A stretch of DNA of 64,000 nucleotides, taken from positions 362,411 through 426,410 of the forward strand of contig NZ_STGF01000001.1 in NCBI RefSeq assembly GCF_005222705.1. The letters are read 5' to 3'. A program made the position numbers and the translations under genes. How positions within the stretch are numbered: position 1 is the stretch's first letter; each line of letters opens with the position of its first letter. Shown in pieces: positions 8,906 to 18,889 of the stretch. A model generated the notes under the pieces. That model was given only the letters and a program-made list of their open reading frames with translations. It was not told where the DNA came from and searched no databases. The DNA comes from Paenibacillus sp. SY21-1 (GTDB lineage Bacteria; Bacillota; Bacilli; Paenibacillales; Paenibacillaceae).

Positions 8906-10330
8906 TTACTTAATGACAACGTACTCCAGATTCACCAGCTTGGCGTACGTTACGATTTGGTCGGTCGTCAGGTTCAGGGACACTACTGTATGGTGGCCGC
9001 CGCCATTTTCGATCCAAGCTTTAACGCCATCCTGGAAGTTCGGCTTCACGCTCCACAGTACGCGAGCCACCGGAAGCTTAGGAGCCGGAACCGTCGGCTC
9101 AAACGCGGAAACCTCGTTGATCAGCAGCTTGTAGTGCGTGCCGAAGTCAGCCATGGACACAACGACGCCTTCGCCGGCTTTGCCGTCGAATACCAGGCGC
9201 GCCGGGTCTTCACGGTCGCCGATACCCAGCGGGGATACGATAATTTTAGGTTTGTTGCTTGCCAAGGTCGGATCTACTTCAAGCATATGGGACTGAAGAA
9301 TCGCCTCTTGGCCAATAGCCATCTCGTAGGTGTAATCCTCCATAAAGCCTGTGTTCTGGTTGTGGCTCATCACTTTCAGCAAGCGGTCAAGCGCCGCCGT
9401 CTTCCAGTCGCCCTCGCCTGCAAAACCATAGCCTTGCGCCATCAGACGTTGAACGGCAAGACCCGGAAGCTGCTTCATGCCATGCAAATCTTCAAAGTTC
9501 GTAGTGAAGGCATTGTAGCCGCGCTCATCGAAGAAACGTTTCATAGCGATTTCATAGCTCGCTTGAACTCGCACGCTGGCTTCCCACGATTCTTTGCTGC
9601 TCGTGCCGTAATCGAATTCGTACAGCTCGGCGTATTGACCCATCAGATCGTCGATTTCCTGCTCAGTAACAGCGTTCACGTATTGCACAAGGTCGCCGAT
9701 GCCGAAGTAGTCTACCGTCCATCCAAATTGGATTTGAGCTTCAACCTTGTCGCCGTCCGTTACGCCTACATTGCGCATGTTGTCGCCGAAACGGGCAACC
9801 TTGATTTTAAAGCTTTCATTGTAAGCAACCGCAACATCCATCCAGTCTGCAATTTGCTGCTGCACTTCCTGGCGTTCCCAGTAGCCTACAACGATTTTAT
9901 TTTGTTTGTTCAGGCGGGCATTGATGAAGCCGTATTCGCGATCGCCGTGTGCGGCTTGGTTGAGGTTCATAAAGTCCATATCGATCGTAGCCCAAGGAAT
10001 GCTCTCGTTGTATTGGGTCGCCAGGTGAAGCAAAGGCTTCTGAAGCAGCTTTGTCCCGCGAATCCACATTTTTGCTGGCGAGAAGGTGTGCATCCAAGTG
10101 ATGACGCCTGCCACTTCGTCGCGGTAGTTAATTTCTTTCATAATGCTTGTGATTGTATCGGCGCTAACGGCCAGATCCTGCAGTACAAGCGGATACGGCA
10201 GTAAACCGCTATTATTCAAAGCGTCCGTCATCTTCTGCGCGTGCGCTTTAACCTCGGCCAGCGCCTCTTCCCCGTACAGATGCTGTGAACCTACGACAAA
10301 CCAAAACTGTTTTGCTGCTGTTGCTGTCAT
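8906..10330 (-). CDS. araA: L-arabinose isomerase
   Basis: 474 residues from the ATG at 10330, with AGAGG 9-10 nt upstream; the in-frame TTG at 10339 abuts that site and is unlikely. It converts L-arabinose to L-ribulose. The N-terminus [14 protein letters not shown] and the metal-site regions [17 protein letters not shown] and EDYTYE, with a late GGGHHTVVS, are characteristic of AraA. It is cotranscribed with the kinase gene upstream (37 bp gap) and faces araR, so it should be induced by arabinose through AraR. Confidence 0.97.
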   Translation of the reverse strand: MTATAAKQFWFVVGSQHLYGEEALAEVKAHAQKMTDALNNSGLLPYPLVLQDLAVSADTITSIMKEINYRDEVAGVITWMHTFSPAKMWIRGTKLLQKPLLHLATQYNESIPWATIDMDFMNLNQAAHGDREYGFINARLNKQNKIVVGYWERQEVQQQIADWMDVAVAYNESFKIKVARFGDNMRNVGVTDGDKVEAQIQFGWTVDYFGIGDLVQYVNAVTEQEIDDLMGQYAELYEFDYGTSSKESWEASVRVQASYEIAMKRFFDERGYNAFTTNFEDLHGMKQLPGLAVQRLMAQGYGFAGEGDWKTAALDRLLKVMSHNQNTGFMEDYTYEMAIGQEAILQSHMLEVDPTLASNKPKIIVSPLGIGDREDPARLVFDGKAGEGVVVSMADFGTHYKLLINEVSAFEPTVPAPKLPVARVLWSVKPNFQDGVKAWIENGGGHHTVVSLNLTTDQIVTYAKLVNLEYVVIK

Positions 10331-10367
10331 CCAGATCAACCTCTTTCTTCATTTAGTAGTTGGTAAA

Positions 10368-11984
10368 TTAGTTCCTGCCGTTTTCCAGCAGATGATCTAC
10401 AGCGGCCTGTTCAATGGCCAAACCGCTCCGATAGCGTTCAATAAACACCTCGAAGCCTTTCACATCCGACTCAACCGGTGAAATTCCCTGTCCTTCGACA
10501 TCTTTAAATACTTTTTGCTCGAGGAAATCGTCCAGACGCTCCTCCTGATCCTTGTTAATCATATAGGAAGCCAACAGCGCCATTCCCCATGCTCCGCCTT
10601 CGCCCGCGGTGGACATAACCGTAATCGGAACATTCATTGCGGCGGCAACGATGCGCTGCCCAACGACAGGAGTTTTGAACAAGCCGCCGTGCGCCAAAAT
10701 ACTGTCAATGGCCACCTGCTCATTTTCGGTCAAAATGTCCATGCCGAGCTTCAGCGCTCCAAATGCGGTGAACAAATGCGTTCTCATAAAGTTTGCAAGG
10801 TTGAAATTGCTTTCAGGCGAGCGAACGAACAAAGGACGGCCTTTGTCGATTCCCGTAATATTTTCGCCCGATAAATAGCCGTAGCTGAGCAAGCCGCCGC
10901 CATCCGGGTCGGCCTCCAATGCCTTATTCAGCAGCACGCTGAACAGCTTCCCGCTATCCGCCTCATAACCCATAGCCGCGGAAAATTCGCGGAACAGACC
11001 CATCCAGGCGTTAAGATCGCTGGAGCAGTTGTTGGCATGAACCATGCCGACCGGACTGCCATCCGGCGTCGTGACCATATCAATCTCCGGATAAACCTTG
11101 GAGAGCTCCTTCTCCAGAACAATCATTGCAAATACCGAGGTGCCCACGGAAATGTTCCCGGTACGCTTCCTCACGCTATTCGTCGCAACCATTCCTGTTC
11201 CGGCATCGCCTTCCGGAGGACATAGCGGAATACCCGCCTGCAGCTCCCCTGACGGATCGAGAATGCTTGCTCCCGCCTCCGACAACGTTCCCGCAGACTC
11301 TCCCGCAAGGTAAACTTTCGGCAGAAGCTCCTCAAGCTTCAACGAATAGCCGCTTGCTGCGATCAATTCATTAAATTGCTTAACCATCGACGAGTGATAA
11401 TTATGCGTGGTTTCATCGATAGGAAAAATGCCGGAGGCGTCCCCGATGCCAATCGCTTTCACGCCGGTCAACAGCCAGTGAATATATCCGGCCAGCGTCG
11501 TCACAAAATCGATGCGGGGCACATGCTCCTCCTTGTTCAAGATCGCTTGATACAAGTGGGCTATGCTCCAGCGTTCAGGAATATTAAATTGGAACTTGTC
11601 CGTTAATTCCCTTGCCGCCGCGCCCGTCGTTGCATTGCGCCACGTCCGGAACGGTACGAGCAGCTCTCCGGCGCTATCAAAAGCCATGTAGCCGTGCATC
11701 ATAGCCGAAAACCCGATTGAACCTACCGTACGCAAGGAAACTCCGTATTTCTGGAGCACCTCCTCCTTCATTTCACGGTAAGCGGTTTGCAGCCCTGCAA
11801 GAATAATCTCCAGGTTGTATGTCCAATATCCGTCTTTTAATTCATTTTCCCATTCATAGCTTCCCGATGCGATCGTCTCAAATCGTTGATCGATCAGAAC
11901 CGCCTTGATCCGGGTCGAGCCAAACTCAATGCCGAGGGAGGTTTCTCCCTTCGTAATCGCTTCTTTCCAATCTACATGACTCAT
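10368..11984 (-). CDS. araK: Ribulokinase, FGGY family (AraK-type rather than AraB)
   Basis: About 538 residues. The start is either the ATG at 11984 or a GTG at 11990, both after AGAGGGG. It is an FGGY sugar kinase: N-terminal [18 protein letters not shown] phosphate-binding hairpin, and the C-terminal half with [20 protein letters not shown] and [14 protein letters not shown]. The sequence differs from AraB of B. subtilis or E. coli and resembles the group often annotated as xylulokinase that serves as ribulokinase in clostridia (AraK). Position between araA and araR strongly supports phosphorylation of L-ribulose. No araD (epimerase) gene is in the window. Confidence 0.85.
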   Translation of the reverse strand: MSHVDWKEAITKGETSLGIEFGSTRIKAVLIDQRFETIASGSYEWENELKDGYWTYNLEIILAGLQTAYREMKEEVLQKYGVSLRTVGSIGFSAMMHGYMAFDSAGELLVPFRTWRNATTGAAARELTDKFQFNIPERWSIAHLYQAILNKEEHVPRIDFVTTLAGYIHWLLTGVKAIGIGDASGIFPIDETTHNYHSSMVKQFNELIAASGYSLKLEELLPKVYLAGESAGTLSEAGASILDPSGELQAGIPLCPPEGDAGTGMVATNSVRKRTGNISVGTSVFAMIVLEKELSKVYPEIDMVTTPDGSPVGMVHANNCSSDLNAWMGLFREFSAAMGYEADSGKLFSVLLNKALEADPDGGGLLSYGYLSGENITGIDKGRPLFVRSPESNFNLANFMRTHLFTAFGALKLGMDILTENEQVAIDSILAHGGLFKTPVVGQRIVAAAMNVPITVMSTAGEGGAWGMALLASYMINKDQEERLDDFLEQKVFKDVEGQGISPVESDVKGFEVFIERYRSGLAIEQAAVDHLLENGRN

Positions 11985-12180
11985 AATCACGTATGTCCCC
12001 TCTCTATCCACGGTTTATAACCGGCAGGATGACCCATTAAATGAGTATGACAAAACCGATAGCAGAACTATTCTATTTCCATAATCGTTTCTTCTAAATG
12101 AACGCTTTGGCCCAGCGAGAGAACCGTACCCCCCGAGATAAAAGAAGGCGCTTACCCTTGCTGACAGCCTTAGTATATTT

Positions 12181-12195
12181 TTTGTACGTACATTT
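12181..12195. promoter_or_regulatory. AraR operator on the araK-araA side
   Basis: TTTGTACGTACATTT is a near match to the B. subtilis AraR box ATTTGTACGTACAAAT. It lies about 190 bp upstream of the kinase start, in the divergent araK/araR gap. Confidence 0.8.
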
Positions 12196-12369
12196 GTCAA
12201 TAAGATGTATCAGTTATACTTACAAAAGACCTATTTGCATCGGACTTCCGCTTCATCCATCATTTCTTTGTCGTTTATCACGTTTACAAATCATTAAACT
12301 GAAGGTGAAATTGCCCTGTTATAAGGATAAACGAACACTGCATTTTCATTCCGCGCAAATCATGTTAGA

Positions 12370-12386
12370 ATGTGTACGTACAACTT
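12370..12386. promoter_or_regulatory. AraR operator at the araR promoter
   Basis: ATGTGTACGTACAACTT contains the same GTACGTAC core as the box at 12181 and lies 30 bp before the araR start, as expected for autoregulation. Confidence 0.78.
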
Positions 12387-12415
12387 TCTGAACAACAATG
12401 AAAGAAGTGGATTTT

Positions 12416-13507
12416 ATGAAGCCTAAGTATCAGGTCATCATTGATGATATAAAAAGCCATATTTTGTCCGGAACCTATAAAGTAAGCGAGCAAATTCCTA
12501 CGGAGTCGGCCCTGCAGGAAAGCTACGGGGTCAGCCGCCAGACGGTTCGAAAGGCGATTTTGGAATTATCGAATGAAGGGTTTTTGCGAAGCGAAAAAGG
12601 GTCCGGGACATATGTCAGCAACCAATACAGGACCAGATCGGGCGGCAACGCCATGAAAAAAACGATTGGCGTCATTACCACCTACATTTCGGACTATATT
12701 TTCCCCTCCATTATTCGCGGTATTGAAAGCCGTTTGAATGAAGACAACTATTCCCTGCTGCTGGCAAGCACCAACAACGATATTATGCAGGAGAAAAAAG
12801 CGCTCGAAATGATGCTGTCTTTTGGCGTGGACGGATTGATTATTGAACCAACCAAAAGCAATATTTACAATCCGAATATCGCCTACTACCTGTCCTTTAA
12901 GGAGCAGGAGGTTCCATTCGCCATGATTAACGCCTACTACGAAGAGCTGGAGGTGCCGTTCTTTTGTCTCGATGATGTGCAGTCGAGCTATCTCGCGACC
13001 CGGGAGCTGATTGCCAAAGGACATACGCAGATCGGCATTATTGCCAAAATGGATGATTTGCAGGGAAAGCTTCGAATGAAAGGATATATCAAAGCGCTTG
13101 GAGAAGCCAAATTGCGGTTTCGCCCGGAGCAGGTACTCTCTTTCGATACGGCGGCCAAGCCGAGTCTGTCTGACAATCTGGAAGCATTTCTGGACGAAAA
13201 TAGGGATGAAATGACGGCTCTTGTCTGCTACAACGATGAAGTCGGTCTCGAGGTCGTCCACGTCTGCAAAAAGCTAGACATTTCAATTCCGGACGAGCTG
13301 TCGATTATTGGCCAAGACAACTCGTATATCGCCAAAAACGCCAACATTAAACTGACTACGCTGACGCATCCCCAAGAGCAAATGGGCCGCGATGCCGCCG
13401 ATTGGGTGATCAAGCAGCTGCAAGGAAAAAAAGACCTGCCCGCCAGCACCTACTACCAGCCTGTGCTGATTGACGGCGAAACGGTAAAAGAGCTGGAGAT
13501 TGAATAA
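12416..13507 (+). CDS. araR: Arabinose operon repressor AraR (GntR N-domain, LacI-type sensor)
   Basis: 363 residues from the ATG at 12416, which has GAAGTGG just upstream; the earlier in-frame ATG at 12398 has no ribosome site. The GntR winged helix covers about residues 3-68 (IPTESALQESYGVSRQTVRKAI, GSGTYV), and the remainder is a periplasmic-binding-like sugar sensor (KTIGVITTYISDYIFPSIIRGIE). Length and domain fusion match B. subtilis AraR. It diverges from araK-araA and two AraR-type boxes lie in the gap, so it represses both units until L-arabinose binds. Confidence 0.95.
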   Translation: MKPKYQVIIDDIKSHILSGTYKVSEQIPTESALQESYGVSRQTVRKAILELSNEGFLRSEKGSGTYVSNQYRTRSGGNAMKKTIGVITTYISDYIFPSIIRGIESRLNEDNYSLLLASTNNDIMQEKKALEMMLSFGVDGLIIEPTKSNIYNPNIAYYLSFKEQEVPFAMINAYYEELEVPFFCLDDVQSSYLATRELIAKGHTQIGIIAKMDDLQGKLRMKGYIKALGEAKLRFRPEQVLSFDTAAKPSLSDNLEAFLDENRDEMTALVCYNDEVGLEVVHVCKKLDISIPDELSIIGQDNSYIAKNANIKLTTLTHPQEQMGRDAADWVIKQLQGKKDLPASTYYQPVLIDGETVKELEIE

Positions 13508-13518
13508 TTTGAATACAA

Positions 13519-13557
13519 ATAAGCAGAACTGTTCGCTCGCGAACAGCTCTGCTTATT
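13519..13557. terminator. Bidirectional terminator between araR and the methyltransferase
   Basis: AATAAGCAGA.CTGTTCGC pairs with GCGAACAG.TCTGCTTATT around TC/CG. It sits between convergent genes and has A/T runs on both sides. Confidence 0.8.
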
Positions 13558-13601
13558 TGCCATATCTATTGCTTCCAAGCTGCCTGACGGCGGTTCATCG
13601 C

Positions 13602-14741
13602 TTACTTCCAGATTTCCTCGGCCATTTCTTTAATGAAGGCCAGCTTGCGCCACTGCTGCTCCTCTGTCAGGTGATTGCCCTCCTCCGTCGAAGCGAAGCC
13701 GCATTGCGGACTCAAGCAAATCCGGTTTAAATCAACGTATTGCTTGGCTTCTTCAATACGCTTCAAGATCTCTTCCTTGCTTTCAAGCTCGCCAAATTTG
13801 GAGGAGAACAGGCCGAGCACCACCTGCTGGTCATCCTTCAGGAAACGAAGCGGCTTGAAATCGCCTGCCCGCTCCGTATCAAACTCCAGATAATAACCGG
13901 AGTAGTTATCAATCCCCAACAGAGTTTGAGCGACGGGCTCGTAGCCCCCGCCAACCCCTGCATATGTCGAAACATAATTGCCGCGGCATACATGGGTCGT
14001 AACGACGAGATCGTCCGGCAGACCCGCTACAACCTCTCCGTTCAATTTCGCAAGCTCATCCGCATATTCGGTTACATTGACGCCGATCTGCGCCATAAAG
14101 GCCATAAATTGCTCGTCGCAGAGCGCTCCCCACGTACAATCGTCAATTTGAATGCTGCGGCAGCCCGCTTCGTAGAAAGCAAGAATCGATGTCCTGTACG
14201 CTTGAGCGATGTCTGCAACAAGCTCTTCCCGGTTCGGATAAATAGCCCGCGTGCTTTCCTTGTTTTCCGCCCGATCCAACTCGAACAGAAACTGCGCGGC
14301 GGCGGGAATGGATTGACGCGCTACAGCGTCGTCGCCGGCAATATCCTGTAAAAATACATAATGCGATTCAAAAGGATGACGGCTGCAGCTTATTTTGCCG
14401 GTCAGACGGGCTGTCTCCGGTCTGGATTGGGCGCCGTTAAACTGATAGCCCTGATCAATAATGGTCCGCTCTACGCCGTCAAAGCCCCAGAAGTAGTCCA
14501 GATGCCACCAGGAGCGACGAAACTCTCCGTCGGTTACAGCCTTCAAGCCGACCTCTTTTTGTTTCTGCACAAGCTTGACGATTTCGGCATTCTCGACTTC
14601 CTTCAGCTGCTCTGCCGTCCATTCGCCATTTTGAAACTTTAGTCGGGCATCCTTCAGTACGCCCGGGCGCAGGAAGCTGCCAACAATATCATATCGGAAA
14701 GGAGTAACGGCTCGTTGTTTAGGCTCGGTTTGTGTGCTCAT
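13602..14741 (-). CDS. YxjG/YxjH-type MetE-like methyltransferase
   Basis: 379 residues, equal to the C-terminal catalytic half of cobalamin-independent methionine synthase, as in B. subtilis YxjG/YxjH. Zinc ligands are visible in TTHVCRGN (His, Cys) and LSPQCGFAS (Cys). GAGGAG lies 8 nt before the ATG. These proteins lack the folate-binding half of MetE and probably transfer a methyl group from another donor to homocysteine. An extended -10 (TGCTATATT, minus strand, 14775-14783) lies upstream. I looked for an S-box leader, common for this family, and did not find one. Confidence 0.9.
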   Translation of the reverse strand: MSTQTEPKQRAVTPFRYDIVGSFLRPGVLKDARLKFQNGEWTAEQLKEVENAEIVKLVQKQKEVGLKAVTDGEFRRSWWHLDYFWGFDGVERTIIDQGYQFNGAQSRPETARLTGKISCSRHPFESHYVFLQDIAGDDAVARQSIPAAAQFLFELDRAENKESTRAIYPNREELVADIAQAYRTSILAFYEAGCRSIQIDDCTWGALCDEQFMAFMAQIGVNVTEYADELAKLNGEVVAGLPDDLVVTTHVCRGNYVSTYAGVGGGYEPVAQTLLGIDNYSGYYLEFDTERAGDFKPLRFLKDDQQVVLGLFSSKFGELESKEEILKRIEEAKQYVDLNRICLSPQCGFASTEEGNHLTEEQQWRKLAFIKEMAEEIWK

Positions 14742-14817
14742 TGGTTAGTCTCCTCGTCTCATAAGTTTAAAACCAATATAGCATACCCGGTTGGTTATAC
14801 GGTTCTACCAATGACTA

Positions 14818-14852
14818 ATAGCCGGCTATAGCTATTGGCTATAACCGGCTAT
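14818..14852. repeat. Imperfect palindrome between YxjG-like and MalT-like genes
   Basis: ATAGCCGGCTATAG pairs with CTATA.CCGGCTAT. There is no U tract on either strand, so a terminator is not supported; it may be an operator. The rest of 14742-14973 shows nothing further. Confidence 0.4.
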
Positions 14853-14973
14853 CCGTGTATATGACATGGTTTGGCTCCTGTATGACGTGATCCCGCCCGC
14901 CCACTTCCTGTTGCCAGCTGGAAAGTCGATCATATGCCCGCTAACGGTGTCGTCGGCTTCACCATTCGGCTCC

Positions 14974-17517
14974 CTACTGATGGCGCTTAGCGCGTTCAAT
15001 GGCTTGCACCCGGTTGGAGACTCCCAACTTGCGGTAAATATTCTTCATATGGAACTTGACCGTATCAAGTGTAATATTCAGTCGGGAAGCTATCTCCTTA
15101 TACATCATGCCTTCTCCCAGATATGCAAGCACCTTGGCTTCCTGTTCGGTCAGAGCCTTATTGGAATGGGAGCCGCAGGAGTGGTCACCGTCGGCAGCTT
15201 CAAGCAGTTTACGGATATAGGGCAGGGGTGCCACCACCGGATTCATAGCCTGTTGCTGATCCAGCGCAAGCTCTCTGAGCATCGCGACCATTAACGGACC
15301 TTCATCGAGGAAGCTGCGGATATAGCCGGCCTGCTCCGACAGCCGCAAGGCTATCCCTAAGGGCGCCAACGCCTCTTCGGGACGGGGCGATTGCCTGAGC
15401 ACCATACTTTGCACAATCTTCAGCCTGATTCTGCCTCTGAGACGGTTTTCCTCATCCGCTATATGCTCTAACTTCCCGAGCAAGTGCTGCGCCTCCTCAA
15501 CCCGGTTGTTCGCGGCGAGAATTCTGACCATAATCAGGTATTCTTCAAAAGTCCGCGACGTAACCTCGTCCATATGCGACAATCCGCTCGGCTCCAGCCA
15601 AGCATACGCCTGCTCAGGCTTTCCTTGACTTAAAAGCAGGAGAGCCTGCTCCGCCATAATTCTCTTGCCGATAATGTGCCGATCGGGCGAATTCACATTT
15701 GAGCTAAATTCGCCCAACCATTCGATCGCCTGGCTTTCCATTCCCGAAGCAAGCCGTACCCAGGCGGAAGTCATGCCCAGATGAATCCAAATCCATACGT
15801 TGGCGCGCACATCCTCCCGACTCATGGCTTGTCTCAAATAGAGCTGCGCCTCTTCCAGCCGATTCCATTCATACAGAAGCAGGCTATACGATAAATAGAT
15901 GTAGCCCACATAAGAATAGTTTGGTCTATTCTCCCAGGTTTTTAGCCATTTGAGCAGAAAACGTTCAACCTCGCGAAGATTCCGGGTCAGCGAGAGTAGA
16001 TCCATAAACCCTTCATGACCTAGATAACGGTTGTTGGAAGAGCGCTGGAAGCCGCTCCCTTCCGGCGAATGCTGCTCCGACAGTTCAAAATAGGTAGAAG
16101 TAAGCGGTAAATCCTGATGCAAATAAGCGAAAATCCCGCATAAATAATAGATATTGCCCATAAGCTGCGACCATTCCGGCTCAGGGATGAACGCTCTCAT
16201 CGCTTCAAAGCGCTTTTCCGCTTGCTTGGCCCTTTCAAGCCCTTGACTCCATTGTCCCTCCAACAACAAATTCGATATATAGAACAATTCGAATGCGGGA
16301 AGATGCTCATAGCTGCTCTCCGGCAGAGCTGTGATCCATTTCGCGAGCACACCGCCCTTCGATTGCATAAATTCCGGCATGATGCGGTCGATAAGCCTGA
16401 CGGCATCGGCGATCTCCTGCGCTTTGATGTAGTGCTCGACCGCCTCTTCATATAGCCTCTGGTTCTCATGCCATTTGGCTGCCCGATAATGCGAGCGCCG
16501 CCACAGGCTCGTGTATTCTCTGGCGCTCAGCTGCTGCAGAAAGTCGGACAATAAGTGGTGATAGCGGAACCAATTGCGCTGATCGTCCAGCGGAACAATA
16601 AACAAATTCAATTGCTCCAGCTGCTCCAATTGCTCCTGACTATCGGCCTTTTCCGTTACCGCCATGCATATTTCCCAGTTCAACCGTCCAAGTACCGAAG
16701 TAGCCAACAAAAACTCCCGCAAGGATTCCGATAAATGGACAAAAACCTCTTCCAGCATATAGTCGGAAATGTGACGCTGCTTTCCATTGAACTGTCTTAT
16801 GGTTTCGGCCATATTGCCGCTACGTTTCAATGAAATGGCTGCAAGCTGAAAGCCGCTCACCCATCCTTCCGTCTGCTGGAACAATTCGGTCACTTGCTTC
16901 TCCGTCAATGACAAGTCAGTCGTTTCCCGGAAGAAAGCAACCCCTTCCTCCAGCTCAAAGCGCATATCGTCGACTCGAATGACAGTCATCTCCCCTTTGG
17001 CCAGCAGCCTGGCCGTTGGAAAGGGAAGCTCGTTGCGGCTTGCCATATATAGATGTATATGAGGATGCATATGCGCAAGCAAATAGCGTATCGATTCATG
17101 GACTGGCGCACAATCAATGACGTGGTAATCATCCAGAATAAGAACCAGGTCGCCTTCCATGCTATTCAACTCATTGATAAACGCCGAAATGGAGGAATCA
17201 ATCGAGGACGCCGACTCTTGCTCAAGTATAAATTCAATCGCTTGGCCGAACTGCGGCAGGCTTTCCCGAATGGAAGCCAAGACGCAGCCCCAGAACGCGC
17301 TCCAATCGTTGCTGTATTTATCAAGCGAGATCCAGGCAACCGGACAATCGCTTTGCCTCGCCCATTCGCTTAACGCTGTCGTTTTACCGTAGCCGGCTTG
17401 GGCGGACAACAAGGTCAGCTTGGTCTCCATCCCTTCCTCCAGCTTGCGCTTCAGTTGCGGTCTTGCCACCAAGGACTTCCGCACAGGCGGAATAAGAAAG
17501 TTGGTGCTTCTAATCAT
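14974..17517 (-). CDS. MalT-like LuxR-family ATP-dependent transcriptional activator
   Basis: 847 residues from the ATG at 17517, with GGAGG 9 nt upstream. An N-terminal STAND ATPase carries Walker A SAQAGYGKTTAL (about 38-49) and Walker B LVLILDDYHVID, the middle is TPR-like helical repeats (about 380-740), and the last 65 residues are a LuxR helix-turn-helix (LTEQEAKVLAYLGEGMMYKEIASRLNITLDTVKFHMKNIY). This is the MalT plan. MalT itself senses maltotriose, but the maltose genes here are 20 kb away, so the ligand and targets are unknown. It ends with IERAKRHQ, typical of the family. Confidence 0.92.
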   Translation of the reverse strand: MIRSTNFLIPPVRKSLVARPQLKRKLEEGMETKLTLLSAQAGYGKTTALSEWARQSDCPVAWISLDKYSNDWSAFWGCVLASIRESLPQFGQAIEFILEQESASSIDSSISAFINELNSMEGDLVLILDDYHVIDCAPVHESIRYLLAHMHPHIHLYMASRNELPFPTARLLAKGEMTVIRVDDMRFELEEGVAFFRETTDLSLTEKQVTELFQQTEGWVSGFQLAAISLKRSGNMAETIRQFNGKQRHISDYMLEEVFVHLSESLREFLLATSVLGRLNWEICMAVTEKADSQEQLEQLEQLNLFIVPLDDQRNWFRYHHLLSDFLQQLSAREYTSLWRRSHYRAAKWHENQRLYEEAVEHYIKAQEIADAVRLIDRIMPEFMQSKGGVLAKWITALPESSYEHLPAFELFYISNLLLEGQWSQGLERAKQAEKRFEAMRAFIPEPEWSQLMGNIYYLCGIFAYLHQDLPLTSTYFELSEQHSPEGSGFQRSSNNRYLGHEGFMDLLSLTRNLREVERFLLKWLKTWENRPNYSYVGYIYLSYSLLLYEWNRLEEAQLYLRQAMSREDVRANVWIWIHLGMTSAWVRLASGMESQAIEWLGEFSSNVNSPDRHIIGKRIMAEQALLLLSQGKPEQAYAWLEPSGLSHMDEVTSRTFEEYLIMVRILAANNRVEEAQHLLGKLEHIADEENRLRGRIRLKIVQSMVLRQSPRPEEALAPLGIALRLSEQAGYIRSFLDEGPLMVAMLRELALDQQQAMNPVVAPLPYIRKLLEAADGDHSCGSHSNKALTEQEAKVLAYLGEGMMYKEIASRLNITLDTVKFHMKNIYRKLGVSNRVQAIERAKRHQ

Positions 17518-17663
17518 AATTAAGGGCCTCCGCACACGGGATTAAAGATCGCTTCTTTTATTTGCATTCCGCATATATTCGACGCGTCAAGAGCGTTTCC
17601 CTTTTGCCGTTGCGGCGGCGGCCAGCTTCCTACCATGTAAACGAAAGCTGCCTATAATTCGGA

Positions 17664-17694
17664 AGCGGCAGCAGGTCATGGACCGGCTGCCGCT
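17664..17694 (-). terminator. Hairpin downstream of the alpha/beta hydrolase
   Basis: Minus strand AGCGGCAGC pairs with GCTGCCGCT. The U tract is poor (TTCCGAATTAT), so termination is only likely. Confidence 0.45.
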
Positions 17695-17712
17695 AGTATG
17701 ATGAATAGTATA

Positions 17713-18693
17713 TTATTTTATATTTTCCATAAAATCCATAAACCCTTTTGCGATTTCTTTTGATCTCGTATGATGCAAATAGTGCTCCCCTTCAAGGGTT
17801 ACCATTTGGCCATGCGCTAAATCCTTGACTTGCTCTTCATGCATGGGAATCCAGCCTTCCAAGCTTGTATCGTTCGCCGCGACAAAGAGAATAACGGGAA
17901 GCTCCCTTGGAAACGTCAGATGCTTAGAGCCTTGGAAATTGGAGCCTATATGCTCCATCTCATTCAGCATCGTAGCGTTATTCCCGTGTACATTCGAGAA
18001 CATTCGCATTTGTTCCTTCGTATGGTCATCGAACGCCAATGAAGCGTAAGGATCGCCGCTTATTTTTTTGGCCAGCCTTAACAAGCCGGATTTTTTAAGA
18101 AAATCAAAGGTCTTTACCGGAAGCTCCTCATCCACGCCGGGTTGGGTCGGCACACTGCTGTCAATTCCGACAAATGCGTTCACTTCGTCCGGATATTTGT
18201 TGACATAATCTATACCATAAAGGCCGGCGATGGAATGGCCCATCAGGGTATAACGCTCTACGTCCAGCTGCTGCAACGCTTCATGGATTTCGGCCACAAT
18301 ATTTTCCGTCGTCCGCTCTTTATCGGTTCCGTCGCTTAATCCATAACCAAACGGCTCAATCGCTACAACTTTGTAAAAGGGAGCCAGCTCGTCAATCAGC
18401 AGCTTGAAATCCAGCACCGGCGCAGCTGTGCCGAAGCCCGGCAAGAGGACAACGGTTTCTTCGCCATTCCCCTGGATCAGGACATTCATATTTTTCCCGT
18501 CTACCGTAACATATTGCCCATAGGTTTCTATTTTTCCTTGCTCCGATTTGGTGCTTATCTGATTGACAATAAACACGGCAGCTAGAAAGACGGCTATTAC
18601 AATAGCCAGCACCCCAACGGTTTTAAGGGTTATACGCAGTGCTTTTTTCATACCCGCGTTTCTTCTCATGCTCAATGCCTCTCTGTGCTCCAT
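17713..18693 (-). CDS. Membrane-anchored alpha/beta hydrolase
   Basis: 326 residues. A positively charged N-terminus and one helix (about 25-45) suggest anchoring with the catalytic domain outside. The fold shows the oxyanion segment LLPGFGTA, the nucleophile elbow GHSIAG (Ser about 154) and a late catalytic His in EGEHYLHHTRS. AGGAGAGG lies 6 nt before the ATG. The substrate is unknown. It resembles the hydrolase at 27731 in topology but shares only family motifs with it. Confidence 0.88.
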   Translation of the reverse strand: MEHREALSMRRNAGMKKALRITLKTVGVLAIVIAVFLAAVFIVNQISTKSEQGKIETYGQYVTVDGKNMNVLIQGNGEETVVLLPGFGTAAPVLDFKLLIDELAPFYKVVAIEPFGYGLSDGTDKERTTENIVAEIHEALQQLDVERYTLMGHSIAGLYGIDYVNKYPDEVNAFVGIDSSVPTQPGVDEELPVKTFDFLKKSGLLRLAKKISGDPYASLAFDDHTKEQMRMFSNVHGNNATMLNEMEHIGSNFQGSKHLTFPRELPVILFVAANDTSLEGWIPMHEEQVKDLAHGQMVTLEGEHYLHHTRSKEIAKGFMDFMENIK

Positions 18694-18816
18694 TCCTATC
18701 CTCTCCTGTTCATGTCTCTTTTGCCGGCTATCTTATCGGACTTCTAAGGAGAGCTTATACGACCAAGATGTACGGGCTGTGACGCTAATATGAACGGAAT
18801 ATGAACAAGAGAAAAT

Positions 18817-18856
18817 AAGGCATCAGGTGCAAAAAAAGCTTGCACCTGGTGCCTTA
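18817..18856. terminator. Terminator after the histidine kinase
   Basis: AAGGCA.CAGGTGCAA pairs with TTGCACCTG.TGCCTT around a short loop. The minus side continues ATTTTCTCTT, which fits the kinase gene ending at 18890. Confidence 0.8.
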
Positions 18857-18889
18857 GCGAGGGCTGTATGAGCGGTCTTGCGAATCAAG

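Noticed and set aside
8957..10204. 415-codon plus-strand open frame opposite araA
   Set aside because: Complement of a highly conserved gene; caused by codon bias, not by a second gene.
14742..14973. S-box (SAM riboswitch) before the YxjG-like gene
   Set aside because: None of the conserved S-box core sequences is present; only dyads without a U tract are seen.
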